The notes: generated by a model not told the origin, from the sequence alone. Counted from the first letter of the stretch, positions 1 through 7,425 are shown. The stretch: DNA of 7,496 nucleotides from AWTP1-13 sp041288195 (GCA_041288195.1 JBGGME010000008.1:1-7496); one strand, 5' to 3'. Numbers and translations: made by a program.

Positions 1-489
1 GGCAAACCGGAGGGAGATTCGCTCGCCCGCTACGGCGCCAACCTGCTGCCCGTGGATGGGCGCGGCGGCTCGTTCACCTCGCCGATCTTCAACTATCCCT
101 ACGCCCGCACGCGCGAGGCGCTGGCGCAGCTCGCGCGTGCGGGCGATCCCGATCCTTGCCACGGCATCAAGATGCGCTACACCAACCCCAGAAACGGCGA
201 CCACGCCATGCCGACCATGGGCACCTTCATCCAGCTCCTCCCCAAGGGCTTCAAGACCAGCCGCTATCGCTCGACGGATGCCACGGTCTTCGCTGCCGTC
301 GAAGGGCGCGGACGCACGCGCGTGGGCGAGGAGGTGCTGGACTGGGGGCCGAAGGACATCTTCGTCGTGCCGAGCTGGAAGCCCGTCGTGCACGAGGCGC
401 TGGAGGGCGAGTGCCTGCTGTTCTCCTTCTCCGACCGGCCCGTGCAGGAGAAGATTGGCGTCTGGCGCGAGGACCGCGGCAACGCGTGA
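1..489 (+). CDS. Gentisate 1,2-dioxygenase, C-terminal part (5' end outside the window)
   Basis: An open frame runs from the first base to the TGA at 487-489, giving 162 residues. An internal GTG at 52 is not the true start, because good coding sequence (GANLLPVDG) precedes it. The protein matches the C-terminal cupin of gentisate 1,2-dioxygenases: a YTNPRNG segment, a conserved IQLLPKG strand, VEGRGRTRVG, then FVVPSW and FSFSDRPVQ near the end. The family opens the ring of gentisate with O2, using Fe(II), to give maleylpyruvate. It is a cytoplasmic enzyme usually about 340-370 residues long, so roughly the C-terminal half is present. The iron-binding histidines belong to the N-terminal cupin, which is not visible. 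Related salicylate or 1-hydroxy-2-naphthoate dioxygenases share this fold, so the exact substrate is less certain than the family. The upstream pathway genes, if any, lie to the left. Confidence 0.9.
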   Translation, partial: GKPEGDSLARYGANLLPVDGRGGSFTSPIFNYPYARTREALAQLARAGDPDPCHGIKMRYTNPRNGDHAMPTMGTFIQLLPKGFKTSRYRSTDATVFAAVEGRGRTRVGEEVLDWGPKDIFVVPSWKPVVHEALEGECLLFSFSDRPVQEKIGVWREDRGNA

Positions 490-516
490 TCGCATCGGCG
501 GCGCCGGCGCGCCGAG

Positions 517-532
517 GCAGGGCCGTTCCTGC
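517..532. other. Weak hairpin between convergent genes
   Basis: The 55-bp gap between the dioxygenase stop and the stop of the convergent small gene contains GCAGG (517-521) and its complement CCTGC (528-532) around a 6-nt loop, within GC-rich sequence. It could help end transcription from either side, but neither strand has a T-run, so this is not a convincing intrinsic terminator. Confidence 0.2.
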
Positions 533-544
533 TGCCGCCGCCAG

Positions 545-856
545 CTACAGCACCCGACAGGGCTTGGCGCTGACGGTGCAAAGCTTGGATTTCGCGGTCC
601 CGCTGCATTCGACCTGCTTGTCGTCGGCACGCAGCCAGAAGCGATAGGCCCAGCCGTGGGTCTCGCGTGCCACCTGGCTCCATTTGAGAATCGCCCTGTC
701 CCGGGCGCGCTGCTCACGGCCGGAATCGGACGTCTGCGCGCTGGAGCGCGATTTCATGGTGATGGCGTCCTTGCAGGTCTTCGCCTGCGCCGGCGCGGCG
801 GCGAGCAGGGCGCCGGCAGCAGCCGCAATCGCGACAAATCCAAATCCACGATGCAT
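545..856 (-). CDS. Small secreted four-cysteine protein of unknown function
   Basis: Encodes 103 residues. The ATG at 856-854 was chosen because GGGAGGAG lies 6 nt upstream and because a signal peptide begins there. The longer upstream frame reads as arginine-rich shadow sequence. Residues 1-25 form a signal peptide: MHRGF, then an Ala-rich hydrophobic core ending in APAQA, with predicted cleavage after Ala25. The mature part of about 78 residues is basic and has four cysteines (28, 84, 93 and 100), enough for two disulfides in the periplasm. Its middle is polar and charged, and the second half includes a GWAYRFWLRADD segment. I do not recognise a family with a known function. It is convergent with the gentisate dioxygenase gene and divergent from the DUF4242 gene, so it is probably transcribed alone. 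The start and the secretion signal are well supported; the role is unknown. Confidence 0.8.
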   Translation of the reverse strand: MHRGFGFVAIAAAAGALLAAAPAQAKTCKDAITMKSRSSAQTSDSGREQRARDRAILKWSQVARETHGWAYRFWLRADDKQVECSGTAKSKLCTVSAKPCRVL

Positions 857-893
857 GGCTCGCTCCTCCCGATTCGATGCGCGCCGCTGCCGC

Positions 894-922
894 GCTCTAC
901 TGCGCTGCGATCGTCGAGGCAA
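894..922 (-). promoter_or_regulatory. Possible sigma70-type promoter of the small secreted protein
   Basis: On the minus strand TTGCCT (922-917) and TAGAGC (899-894) are separated by exactly 17 bp, about 38 bp before the start codon. The -35 box fits well, but the -10 box matches the consensus only partly. Spacing and position are the main support. Confidence 0.25.
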
Positions 923-929
923 GACCCTG

Positions 930-949
930 CGGCGGCAGGTTCCCCGCCG
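930..949. repeat. Inverted repeat in the divergent promoter region
   Basis: CGGCGG (930-935) and CCGCCG (944-949) form a perfect 6-bp inverted repeat around 8 nt. It sits between the two divergent genes, just upstream of the candidate promoter of the small secreted protein. It could be an operator, but such GC-only repeats arise easily by chance in DNA of this composition. Confidence 0.2.
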
Positions 950-1053
950 ACGGCCTGGCACTTTCACCGCGCGACAATGTCACTATCGCCGTCTGCTCGG
1001 GTCCAGCTCGCAACCCCACCTCTTCTCCATCAAGGCAATCATGGAGCAGAGCG

Positions 1054-1326
1054 ATGAATCGATATGTGATCGAGCGAGAGATCCCGGGCGTTGGCAGCCT
1101 CAACGGCGAACAGCTGAAGGGCGCCGCCTGCAAGTCCAACGAAGCGCTCGCCAAGCTCGCCGGCAAGGTGCAGTGGGTGCACTCCTACGTGGCCGACAAC
1201 AAGACCTTCTGCATCTACCTCGCCGAGAACGAGGCTGCCGTACAGGAGCACGCGCGCATCAGCGGCTTTCCGGCCAACAAGATCACCAAGATCTCCGGCA
1301 TCATCGAGCCGATGACGGGAAGTTGA
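1054..1326 (+). CDS. DUF4242 (SCO4226-like) small protein
   Basis: Encodes 90 residues. The ATG at 1054 follows GGAG (1043-1046) by 7 nt and begins with MNRYVIEREIPGVG, the usual N-terminus of DUF4242 proteins. The longer frame upstream is non-coding in character. Conserved family features are visible: the IQWV-like strand (VQWVHSYV, 39-46), the KTFCIYLA strand (50-57), an EHAR helix (65-68), GFPANKI (71-77) and a closing IIEP segment. The family has a compact ferredoxin-like alpha/beta fold and acts in the cytoplasm. The Streptomyces member SCO4226 has been described as nickel-binding, but no general function is established. Here His43, His66, Cys26 and Cys53 are candidate metal ligands (inference). 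It lies 89 bp before the GlxA-type regulator on the same strand and may share its transcript, though a strong hairpin lies between them. Confidence 0.88.
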   Translation: MNRYVIEREIPGVGSLNGEQLKGAACKSNEALAKLAGKVQWVHSYVADNKTFCIYLAENEAAVQEHARISGFPANKITKISGIIEPMTGS

Positions 1327-1338
1327 TGAGGATTGGAT

Positions 1339-1364
1339 GCACCTCCCGGTTGACCGGGCGGTGC
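1339..1364. repeat. 26-bp near-perfect palindrome (hairpin / possible operator or terminator)
   Basis: GCACC-T-CCCGGT (1339-1350) pairs with ACCGGG-C-GGTGC (1353-1364) across a 2-nt centre, giving 11 of 12 complementary pairs with a single T/C mismatch. It begins 13 bp after the DUF4242 stop and ends 51 bp before the regulator's start. No T-run follows, so intrinsic termination is doubtful. A TTGACC hexamer at 1350-1355 could serve as a -35 box, which would suit an operator at the promoter of the downstream gene. The dyad itself is certain; its role is not. Confidence 0.5.
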
Positions 1365-1387
1365 GCCGATGCTCAGCACTCTGCGAG

Positions 1388-1409
1388 CCTTGCGCGGGGG
1401 CGCAAAGGA
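1388..1409 (+). promoter_or_regulatory. Hairpin enclosing the ribosome binding site of the GlxA-type gene
   Basis: TTGCGC (1390-1395) pairs perfectly with GCGCAA (1400-1405) around a GGGG loop. After one bulged A, CC (1388-1389) pairs with GG (1407-1408). The Shine-Dalgarno sequence AAAGGA (1404-1409) of the gene starting at 1416 lies largely inside the 3' arm, so in the mRNA the site would be partly hidden. This would lower or regulate translation (inference). Confidence 0.4.
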
Positions 1410-1415
1410 TCACGC

Positions 1416-2531
1416 ATGATCGACGTCACGGTCTTGCTTCTGAACGACAACTACGCCTCGACCGCCATCGGCCCCATCGAGGTGTTCCACAGCGCGGGCC
1501 TGCTCTGGCATCAGCTGCGAGGCGAGCCCGGAGCCCCGCGCTTCCGCGTCACGATCGCCTCGCTCGACGGCGAGGGCGTGGGCACGCCTTACGCGCTGTG
1601 GCTTGCGCCGCAGGTGGCAATCCGCGACGTGAAGACCGCCGATCTCGTCATCGTCCCCTCCTCGGGCCTCGATTTCGACGAGCAATTCGCCAAGCACGCC
1701 GCACTGTTCCCATGGTTGCGCGAGAAGGCCACGCAAGGCGCGCTCATCGCCGGCGTCTGCACGGGCGCCGCCTATCTCGCGGAGGCCGGGCTACTGGACA
1801 GTCGCGAGGCCACCTCGCACTGGTCGGTCGTCGGCGCCTTCCGCCAGCGCTACCCCAGGGTCGACTGGCACCCTGAAAGGCTGATCACCGAGGACCGCCG
1901 CATGCTCTGCAGCGGCGGCGTCAACTCCTCCTTCGATCTGAGCCTCTACCTGGTCGAGAAGTTCTGCGGGCACGAGGTGGCCCTGCACACGGCCAAGGCG
2001 CTGCTCATCAACATGCCCCGCGCCAGTCAGTCGGGCTACGCCGTCCTGCCGCTGTCGCGATCGCACGGCGACGACAAGATCAGGAAGGCGGAGGCTTACC
2101 TCGAGAGGCACTACCAGCGCGACGTCTCGATCGAGCAGCTCGCGCAGCACGCCCACATGAGCCCGCGCAACTTCATTCGCCGCTTCAAGGCCGCCACCGG
2201 CCGCCTGCCGGGCAACTATCTGAAGGCCGTGCGTGTCGGCATCGCCAAGGAGATGCTGGAGGGCGGCGCACGCTCGGTGCAGACCGTGAGCAGCGCGGTC
2301 GGCTACGAGGACCCGGCCTTCTTCCGGGAGGTCTTCAAGCGCTGCACGGGCATGACGCCGACCGAGTACCGCCACGCGTTCGCCGGCGCGGCGAGGCTGC
2401 CGGCCAATAGCGCGGGCGCACGCGGGTTTCTCAGACTGCCAGCCTCCGCCAACGGCAACCGTCCGCTGCGGCCGTCAGGCGGGGATGCGCAGCACGAAGC
2501 GCGTGGCCTCGGGGGTCGAGGTCGCGGTTAG
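1416..2531 (+). CDS. GlxA-family AraC-type transcriptional regulator with DJ-1/PfpI-like domain
   Basis: Encodes 371 residues. The ATG at 1416 is preceded by AAAGGA with a suitable gap and starts at the first strand of the Rossmann-like domain (MIDVTVLLL). Residues 1 to about 195 form a DJ-1/PfpI (class I amidotransferase-like) domain, with GPIEVF near the start and a nucleophile-elbow motif GVCTGA at 112-117 holding Cys115, followed by LAEAGLL and ATSHW. Residues about 220-322 are the AraC-type DNA-binding region: helix-turn-helix one at about 237-259 (VSIEQLAQ to MSPRNFIRRF) and two at about 288-310 (VGYEDPAFFREVFKR), ending MTPTEYRHAF. GlxA-type proteins are cytoplasmic regulators, often sensing small amino or amide metabolites; the ligand here is unknown. 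About 49 residues of Gly/Ala/Arg-rich tail follow the usual end, and the last 57 bp overlap the convergent kinase gene. Confidence 0.92.
   Translation: MIDVTVLLLNDNYASTAIGPIEVFHSAGLLWHQLRGEPGAPRFRVTIASLDGEGVGTPYALWLAPQVAIRDVKTADLVIVPSSGLDFDEQFAKHAALFPWLREKATQGALIAGVCTGAAYLAEAGLLDSREATSHWSVVGAFRQRYPRVDWHPERLITEDRRMLCSGGVNSSFDLSLYLVEKFCGHEVALHTAKALLINMPRASQSGYAVLPLSRSHGDDKIRKAEAYLERHYQRDVSIEQLAQHAHMSPRNFIRRFKAATGRLPGNYLKAVRVGIAKEMLEGGARSVQTVSSAVGYEDPAFFREVFKRCTGMTPTEYRHAFAGAARLPANSAGARGFLRLPASANGNRPLRPSGGDAQHEARGLGGRGRG
2446..2482. repeat. Inverted repeat spanning the kinase stop codon (possible bidirectional terminator)
   Basis: CCGCC-A-ACGGC (2446-2456) is complementary to GCCGT-CA-GGCGG (2471-2482), giving two 5-bp stems interrupted by a small internal loop around a 14-nt apical loop. 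It lies where the regulator and the kinase genes converge and includes the kinase stop codon. No T-run follows on either strand, so factor-independent termination is uncertain. Confidence 0.3.
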
Positions 2532-3641
2532 CGTGCCGCCGTGGGCGCGGGCGATCTCGGAGGCGATGTAGAGTCCGAGCCCCAGGCCCTGGTTGCGGCT
2601 GTCCGTGGGGCCCCGGTAGAAGGGCTCGAACAGGCGCGCCAGGACGTCGGGCGGGATCGCGTCGCCCTGGTTCTCGACGGAAAGCTCGAGCGCATTGCCA
2701 TCCAGGGACGCGCGCACTTTGATGGGCGCGTCGGCGCCGTGGGTGAGGGCGTTCGCCACCAAATTCGACAGCAGCTGGGCGATGCGGGCGCGATCGCAGT
2801 CGACGGGCCGCGGCAGGTCGAGGTCGACGTCGATCTGCCGATCCGGCCAAGTCGTTCGCAACTCGGCGATCACATGCTCCAGGGCGGGCGCCAGCGGCTG
2901 ATCCGCGCTCCGCGCCAGGGTCAGTCCGCCGCCCAGGCGGCCCCGGGCAAGGTCGAGCACATTGTCGATCAGGCCCAGCATGCGCCCAACGCTCTCGCGG
3001 ATGAGGGAGACGATGGTCTTGGCCCTGTCATCGAGCGCCGTGTTCGCCAACAGCCTCGTGCCGGAGTCGATGGCGGCTAGCGGGTTCTTCAGATCGTGGC
3101 CGAGCACGGCGATGAACTGCTCGCGCAGCTCCGCGCCCCGGCGCTCGTCGAGCAGCGCCTCCTCGCTGCGGACCAGGCGGTCCTGGGCTTCCAGGTGGAA
3201 GGCGATCAGGTCCGCGAACATCCGGAACATGCCGATCGTCTGCGGCGTCCTCAAGATCGCGGGCTTGGGGTCTATGGCACAGAGCGTGCCGAAGAAGGTG
3301 CCGTTCTTGCGCACGATCGGCATCGAGATGTAGCTCTGAAAGCCGTACATCGCGGGTGTCGGGTGGCCGCAGAAATCCTTGTCCGCGGCGGCGTGATCGA
3401 TAACGACGGCCTGGCCGCTGTCGCGGATCTCGTCGCAGATCGTGGTCCTCACCTCGAGCTCGCCGCCGGGCAACAGGCCGAAGCTGATGTCGTCGCGGAC
3501 GGCGCAGGCGACCCAGCGGTCCTCGGTCACTCTCGCGACCGCGGCAAAGCCCATGCCCGTTGCGAGGCAGACGACTTCCAGGATGGTCGGCACCACGTCG
3601 ATGCGCGCGATCGCCTCGACGTCTTTCTGCAAGTCCCGCAT
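2475..3641 (-). CDS. GAF-domain sensor histidine kinase (orphan)
   Basis: Encodes 388 residues. The ATG at 3641-3639 has only a modest Shine-Dalgarno (TAGGTG) but begins directly before the GAF domain. Residues about 15-155 form the GAF sensor domain, including DKDFCGHP (87-94) and GTFFGTLCAIDP (114-125). After a short helical linker come the HisKA domain with the phospho-acceptor His182 in LGHDLKNPL (180-188) and the HATPase domain: N-box SNLVANAL (292-299), G1 ENQGDAIP (323-330), F-box LFEPFYRG (337-344) and G2 GLGLGLYIA (352-360). All catalytic boxes are intact. No transmembrane segment is seen, so it is probably a cytoplasmic sensor that phosphorylates a response regulator. None is encoded in the window, and the GAF ligand cannot be read from sequence. 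It is third in a minus-strand row after the dehydrogenase and acylase genes, with 110 bp upstream of it. Confidence 0.93.
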   Translation of the reverse strand: MRDLQKDVEAIARIDVVPTILEVVCLATGMGFAAVARVTEDRWVACAVRDDISFGLLPGGELEVRTTICDEIRDSGQAVVIDHAAADKDFCGHPTPAMYGFQSYISMPIVRKNGTFFGTLCAIDPKPAILRTPQTIGMFRMFADLIAFHLEAQDRLVRSEEALLDERRGAELREQFIAVLGHDLKNPLAAIDSGTRLLANTALDDRAKTIVSLIRESVGRMLGLIDNVLDLARGRLGGGLTLARSADQPLAPALEHVIAELRTTWPDRQIDVDLDLPRPVDCDRARIAQLLSNLVANALTHGADAPIKVRASLDGNALELSVENQGDAIPPDVLARLFEPFYRGPTDSRNQGLGLGLYIASEIARAHGGTLTATSTPEATRFVLRIPA

Positions 3642-3706
3642 GCACCTACCGGATTTGCCTCGGTCCAGGGATCAGTACATCGGGCGCGCGGAGGCTCCAA
3701 CCCATA

Positions 3707-3738
3707 CTTGCCCCTGCGCCCAATCATTGCAGCGCAAG
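3707..3738 (-). other. Imperfect hairpin between acylase stop and kinase start
   Basis: In the 110-bp gap, CTTGC (3707-3711) and GCAAG (3734-3738) form a 5-bp stem, with TGC/GCA pairing further in. On the minus strand it lies 13 bp after the acylase stop. It could weaken read-through into the kinase gene, but there is no T-run after it. I found no convincing promoter for the kinase in this gap. Confidence 0.2.
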
Positions 3739-3751
3739 CTTAACCGCGCCG

Positions 3752-6205
3752 CTATTGCGGGGAGAGCTTCCAGGTGCCCATGGCGGCCTTGTCGATCTCG
3801 GCCCGCTTGGTCGCAATCTCGATGTACTCGACCTTGGACCAGCGCTCCGCGAACGAGCGGTAGAAGGGCGAGAACGGATTGCCGGACTGCCCGGTCGTGT
3901 GGATGTAGAGGGAGCGGTCGAGGTCGGAGAGATCGTAGATGGCGCGGTAGCTGGACGCGTGGCGGTTGGCGAAGGGCGCCTCCTCGCCGAACTCTTCCTT
4001 GCCGCGGTTCAGCGTGTACGCGCCGCCGGGGCTTGGCACCGAGACATTGAAGTAGCGGCCGATGCCGGCGAAGGCACCGAACGGCCTGTGCTCGCTGAAA
4101 GCATAGTGCGCGGTGCCCCACCACCACTTCGAGCGGTCGGTGCCGTAGCGCCGCTCGAGGTCCTTGAGGGCGGTGGCGAGGGCGGCAGACAGCACGTCGC
4201 CGCAGCTCTCGCGGGAAGGCGTCGTGCGGTCGTCGCACCAGTCGCGGGATTTGGCTCGCCCCTCCAGCAGGCGCGTGAGGGCGAGCGCGCGTGTGTCCCA
4301 GTAGCGCGGGAAGGCGGCGCCCAGGTCGTCTGCGTAGATCGCGCGCACCGCCTCGCGCACCCAGGCGGTGAAGATCAGCGGCTCGGGCGCCTCGGCCCGC
4401 ATCACGCCGTCCCAGGCGGTCAGCTGATCGAGCACGGCGGTCTCCGTCGAGCCGCCGGCCTGTGCGGCAACGACCATCAGGATCTGCAGGCGCGGGGCGG
4501 GCGGCGAGAAAGCGTCGGCCTGCGCGGCGCGCATGCTCGCGATGTCGTGGCCGTCCTTGTCGATGATGAGCTCCTGGACGCGGCGCTGGCGATACTCGGG
4601 GTCCCAGTCGTAGGTGAGGAAATGCGGGTAGTCGGGGCCGACGATCTTGGCGTTGGCGGTGCCGATGGCGCCGGCGGGAGGATCGACCACGCGCGGGACG
4701 TCCTGGAAGGCCAGATACCCTTTCCAATCATATGCGGCATCCCAGCCGGGCACGGGAGCGCGTCCCGCCATCTTGTTGGCGGGATCGCGCACTGGGACCC
4801 GCCCCGGCGCGATCATGCCGATCTTGCCGGCCGAGTCCGCGACTACCATGCTCTGCATCGGCACGATGTACTGGCGCATGCGCTCCATGTAGTCGCCGAC
4901 GCCGCGCACGCCGGTCGTGAACATGCCGGCGGCAATCGTGGTGTCGTCATCCTCGAGCGCGGTCCACCTCAGGGCGGCGACGTGGCCGGGTGCCAGCAGC
5001 GTCTCGATGTTGCGGTAGAAGCCCGGCAGCACCGGGCCGTGCCGCGTGCGGCGGCGCTCGACCTTGCGCTCGCCCGCGCCCTTGACCGCGATCGTCATCT
5101 CGTCGGTCTCGAAGGGCTTCCAGCCGTCCGGCGTCAGATATTCACGCGGATTGTCGGGATTGGTCTTCTCGATGAAGAGGTCCTGCACGTCGGGCCCGGT
5201 GTTGGTGAAACCCCAGGCCAAAGTGTCGCCGCGCCCGAGCACGATCAGCGGTACGCCGGCGAGCGTGGCGCCGACGGAGTTGGCAGGACTGGAGCCGTCG
5301 CGCGGCTGCAGCGCCAGGTGCGCCAGGTACCAGATCGACGGCGCCGCCAGCCGCAGGTGCGGATCGTTGGCGAGCAGCGGCTTGCCCGAGCGGGTGCGGG
5401 CACCCGACACCACCCAGTTGTTGGAGGCGCCGCCGCCCACGATATCGTCGATGTCGGAGTGCGCGGCATGGGCATGGCGCTGCGGCGCGGCCGGCCGGCG
5501 CAGAGGATAGAGCTGGGCAATCTCCGGCAGCGGCGGCGTCGGAACATCCGCGTCATGCGGCATCAGGTCCTCAATCTCCGCGGAGCTGAGGCCCTGTGCG
5601 GCAAGCTCGAGCCGCATCATCTCGAAGCCGAGGTTGGTCGAGAGGTTGAGCGCCATCAGCTTGACGGCGACCACGCTGTCGGCCGGACGCCAGGGCTCCG
5701 GCTTGTGGCGCAAGACCAGGAACTCGGGCGGCAGGCGCGGCTCGAGCCAGCCGGTCGGTCGCGTGAGGTAGGCATTGACCCCGCGTGCGTAGGCCTCGAG
5801 GTTCCAGCGCGCGGCCGGGGGCAGCACCTCGAGGGCGCGCTCGGCATGGCCGTAGAGGTCGAGCGTGCGCAGGAAGACGTCGGTGGTGTAGGTGCGCTCG
5901 CCGAAGATCTCGGAGAGGCGGCCCTGGCCGGTGCGGCGCGTCAGCTCCATCTGCCACAGGCGGTCCTGGGCGTGCAGGAAGCCGAGCGCTGCGAACAGGT
6001 CGCCCATGCTCTCGGCGAAGATGTGGGGCACGCCTTCCTTGTCGCGCACGATCTCGACTGGCGCGGAGAGCCCCGCGAGGGCGAGCGAACCCGAAGCCGA
6101 CGGCACCGTGTTGCGCAGCAAGGCGTAGCCGGCGCCCGCGGCGACGAGCGCCAGCACGACGACGCCGGCGAGGGCGATGCCGACCCATTTCAGGATACGC
6201 TTCAT
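3752..6205 (-). CDS. Penicillin-acylase-family Ntn hydrolase, membrane-anchored
   Basis: Encodes 817 residues, a normal length for the unprocessed precursor of this family. Residues 1-31 (KR, then a hydrophobic stretch to about 31) are an N-terminal membrane anchor or signal peptide, so the enzyme should face the periplasm. The alpha-chain region begins near APVEIVRDKEGVPHI (48-62). Self-cleavage is expected before Ser261 in GGGA/SNNW, making Ser261 the N-terminal nucleophile of the beta chain. Other family signatures are LANDPHL (278-284), NTGPDVQDLF (335-344), TRHGPVL (387-393), GTANAK (515-520, with Asn518 the likely oxyanion residue) and GQSGNPFSPFYRS (772-784). The family hydrolyses amides such as beta-lactam side chains, acyl-homoserine lactones and other acylated compounds; the true substrate is unknown. 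It starts 42 bp after the dehydrogenase stop and is probably co-transcribed with it. An AGGGA lies about 8 nt upstream of the start. Confidence 0.93.
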   Translation of the reverse strand: MKRILKWVGIALAGVVVLALVAAGAGYALLRNTVPSASGSLALAGLSAPVEIVRDKEGVPHIFAESMGDLFAALGFLHAQDRLWQMELTRRTGQGRLSEIFGERTYTTDVFLRTLDLYGHAERALEVLPPAARWNLEAYARGVNAYLTRPTGWLEPRLPPEFLVLRHKPEPWRPADSVVAVKLMALNLSTNLGFEMMRLELAAQGLSSAEIEDLMPHDADVPTPPLPEIAQLYPLRRPAAPQRHAHAAHSDIDDIVGGGASNNWVVSGARTRSGKPLLANDPHLRLAAPSIWYLAHLALQPRDGSSPANSVGATLAGVPLIVLGRGDTLAWGFTNTGPDVQDLFIEKTNPDNPREYLTPDGWKPFETDEMTIAVKGAGERKVERRRTRHGPVLPGFYRNIETLLAPGHVAALRWTALEDDDTTIAAGMFTTGVRGVGDYMERMRQYIVPMQSMVVADSAGKIGMIAPGRVPVRDPANKMAGRAPVPGWDAAYDWKGYLAFQDVPRVVDPPAGAIGTANAKIVGPDYPHFLTYDWDPEYRQRRVQELIIDKDGHDIASMRAAQADAFSPPAPRLQILMVVAAQAGGSTETAVLDQLTAWDGVMRAEAPEPLIFTAWVREAVRAIYADDLGAAFPRYWDTRALALTRLLEGRAKSRDWCDDRTTPSRESCGDVLSAALATALKDLERRYGTDRSKWWWGTAHYAFSEHRPFGAFAGIGRYFNVSVPSPGGAYTLNRGKEEFGEEAPFANRHASSYRAIYDLSDLDRSLYIHTTGQSGNPFSPFYRSFAERWSKVEYIEIATKRAEIDKAAMGTWKLSPQ

Positions 6206-6247
6206 GCGCGGCTCATCCCTGCGCCATCCACGCGGACCGCGCCTCGC

Positions 6248-7370
<1,123 letters not shown>

Positions 7371-7375
<5 letters not shown>

Positions 7376-7425
7376 GATGGTCCTCTTCGCGTATGTGTCG
7401 GGCCTCGGGCTCGAGCCATCATGAA
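7371..7425. repeat. 10-bp inverted repeat spanning the dehydrogenase start codon
   Basis: TTCATGATGG (7371-7380) and CCATCATGAA (7416-7425) are perfect inverted copies separated by 35 bp. One arm contains the start codon of the dehydrogenase gene and the other overlaps its candidate -10 box. A 10-bp palindrome GGCTCGAGCC (7408-7417) touches the distal arm. It could be a paired operator, or an mRNA hairpin if transcription starts further upstream than predicted. Confidence 0.4.

Noticed and set aside
857..967. A 37-residue N-terminal extension of the small secreted protein.
   Set aside because: It is arginine-rich and would bury the signal peptide; a strong Shine-Dalgarno precedes the internal ATG at 856.
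56..1057. A 333-codon plus-strand frame overlapping the gentisate dioxygenase and the small secreted protein.
   Set aside because: It is out of frame with the recognised dioxygenase, is Arg/Ala/Ser-rich and matches no family.
684..1415. A long in-frame upstream extension of the GlxA-type gene.
   Set aside because: The extension crosses the small secreted gene, the divergent promoter region and the DUF4242 gene out of frame. The family N-terminus and a ribosome binding site point to 1416.
3695..3700. A TTGGAG -35-like hexamer (minus strand) for the kinase gene, with TACTGA 17 bp downstream.
   Set aside because: Both hexamers match the consensus poorly; only the spacing is right.
3749..3760. 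A small hairpin CCGC-TATT-GCGG over the acylase stop codon as a terminator.
   Set aside because: The stem is only 4 bp and no T-run follows on the transcript strand.
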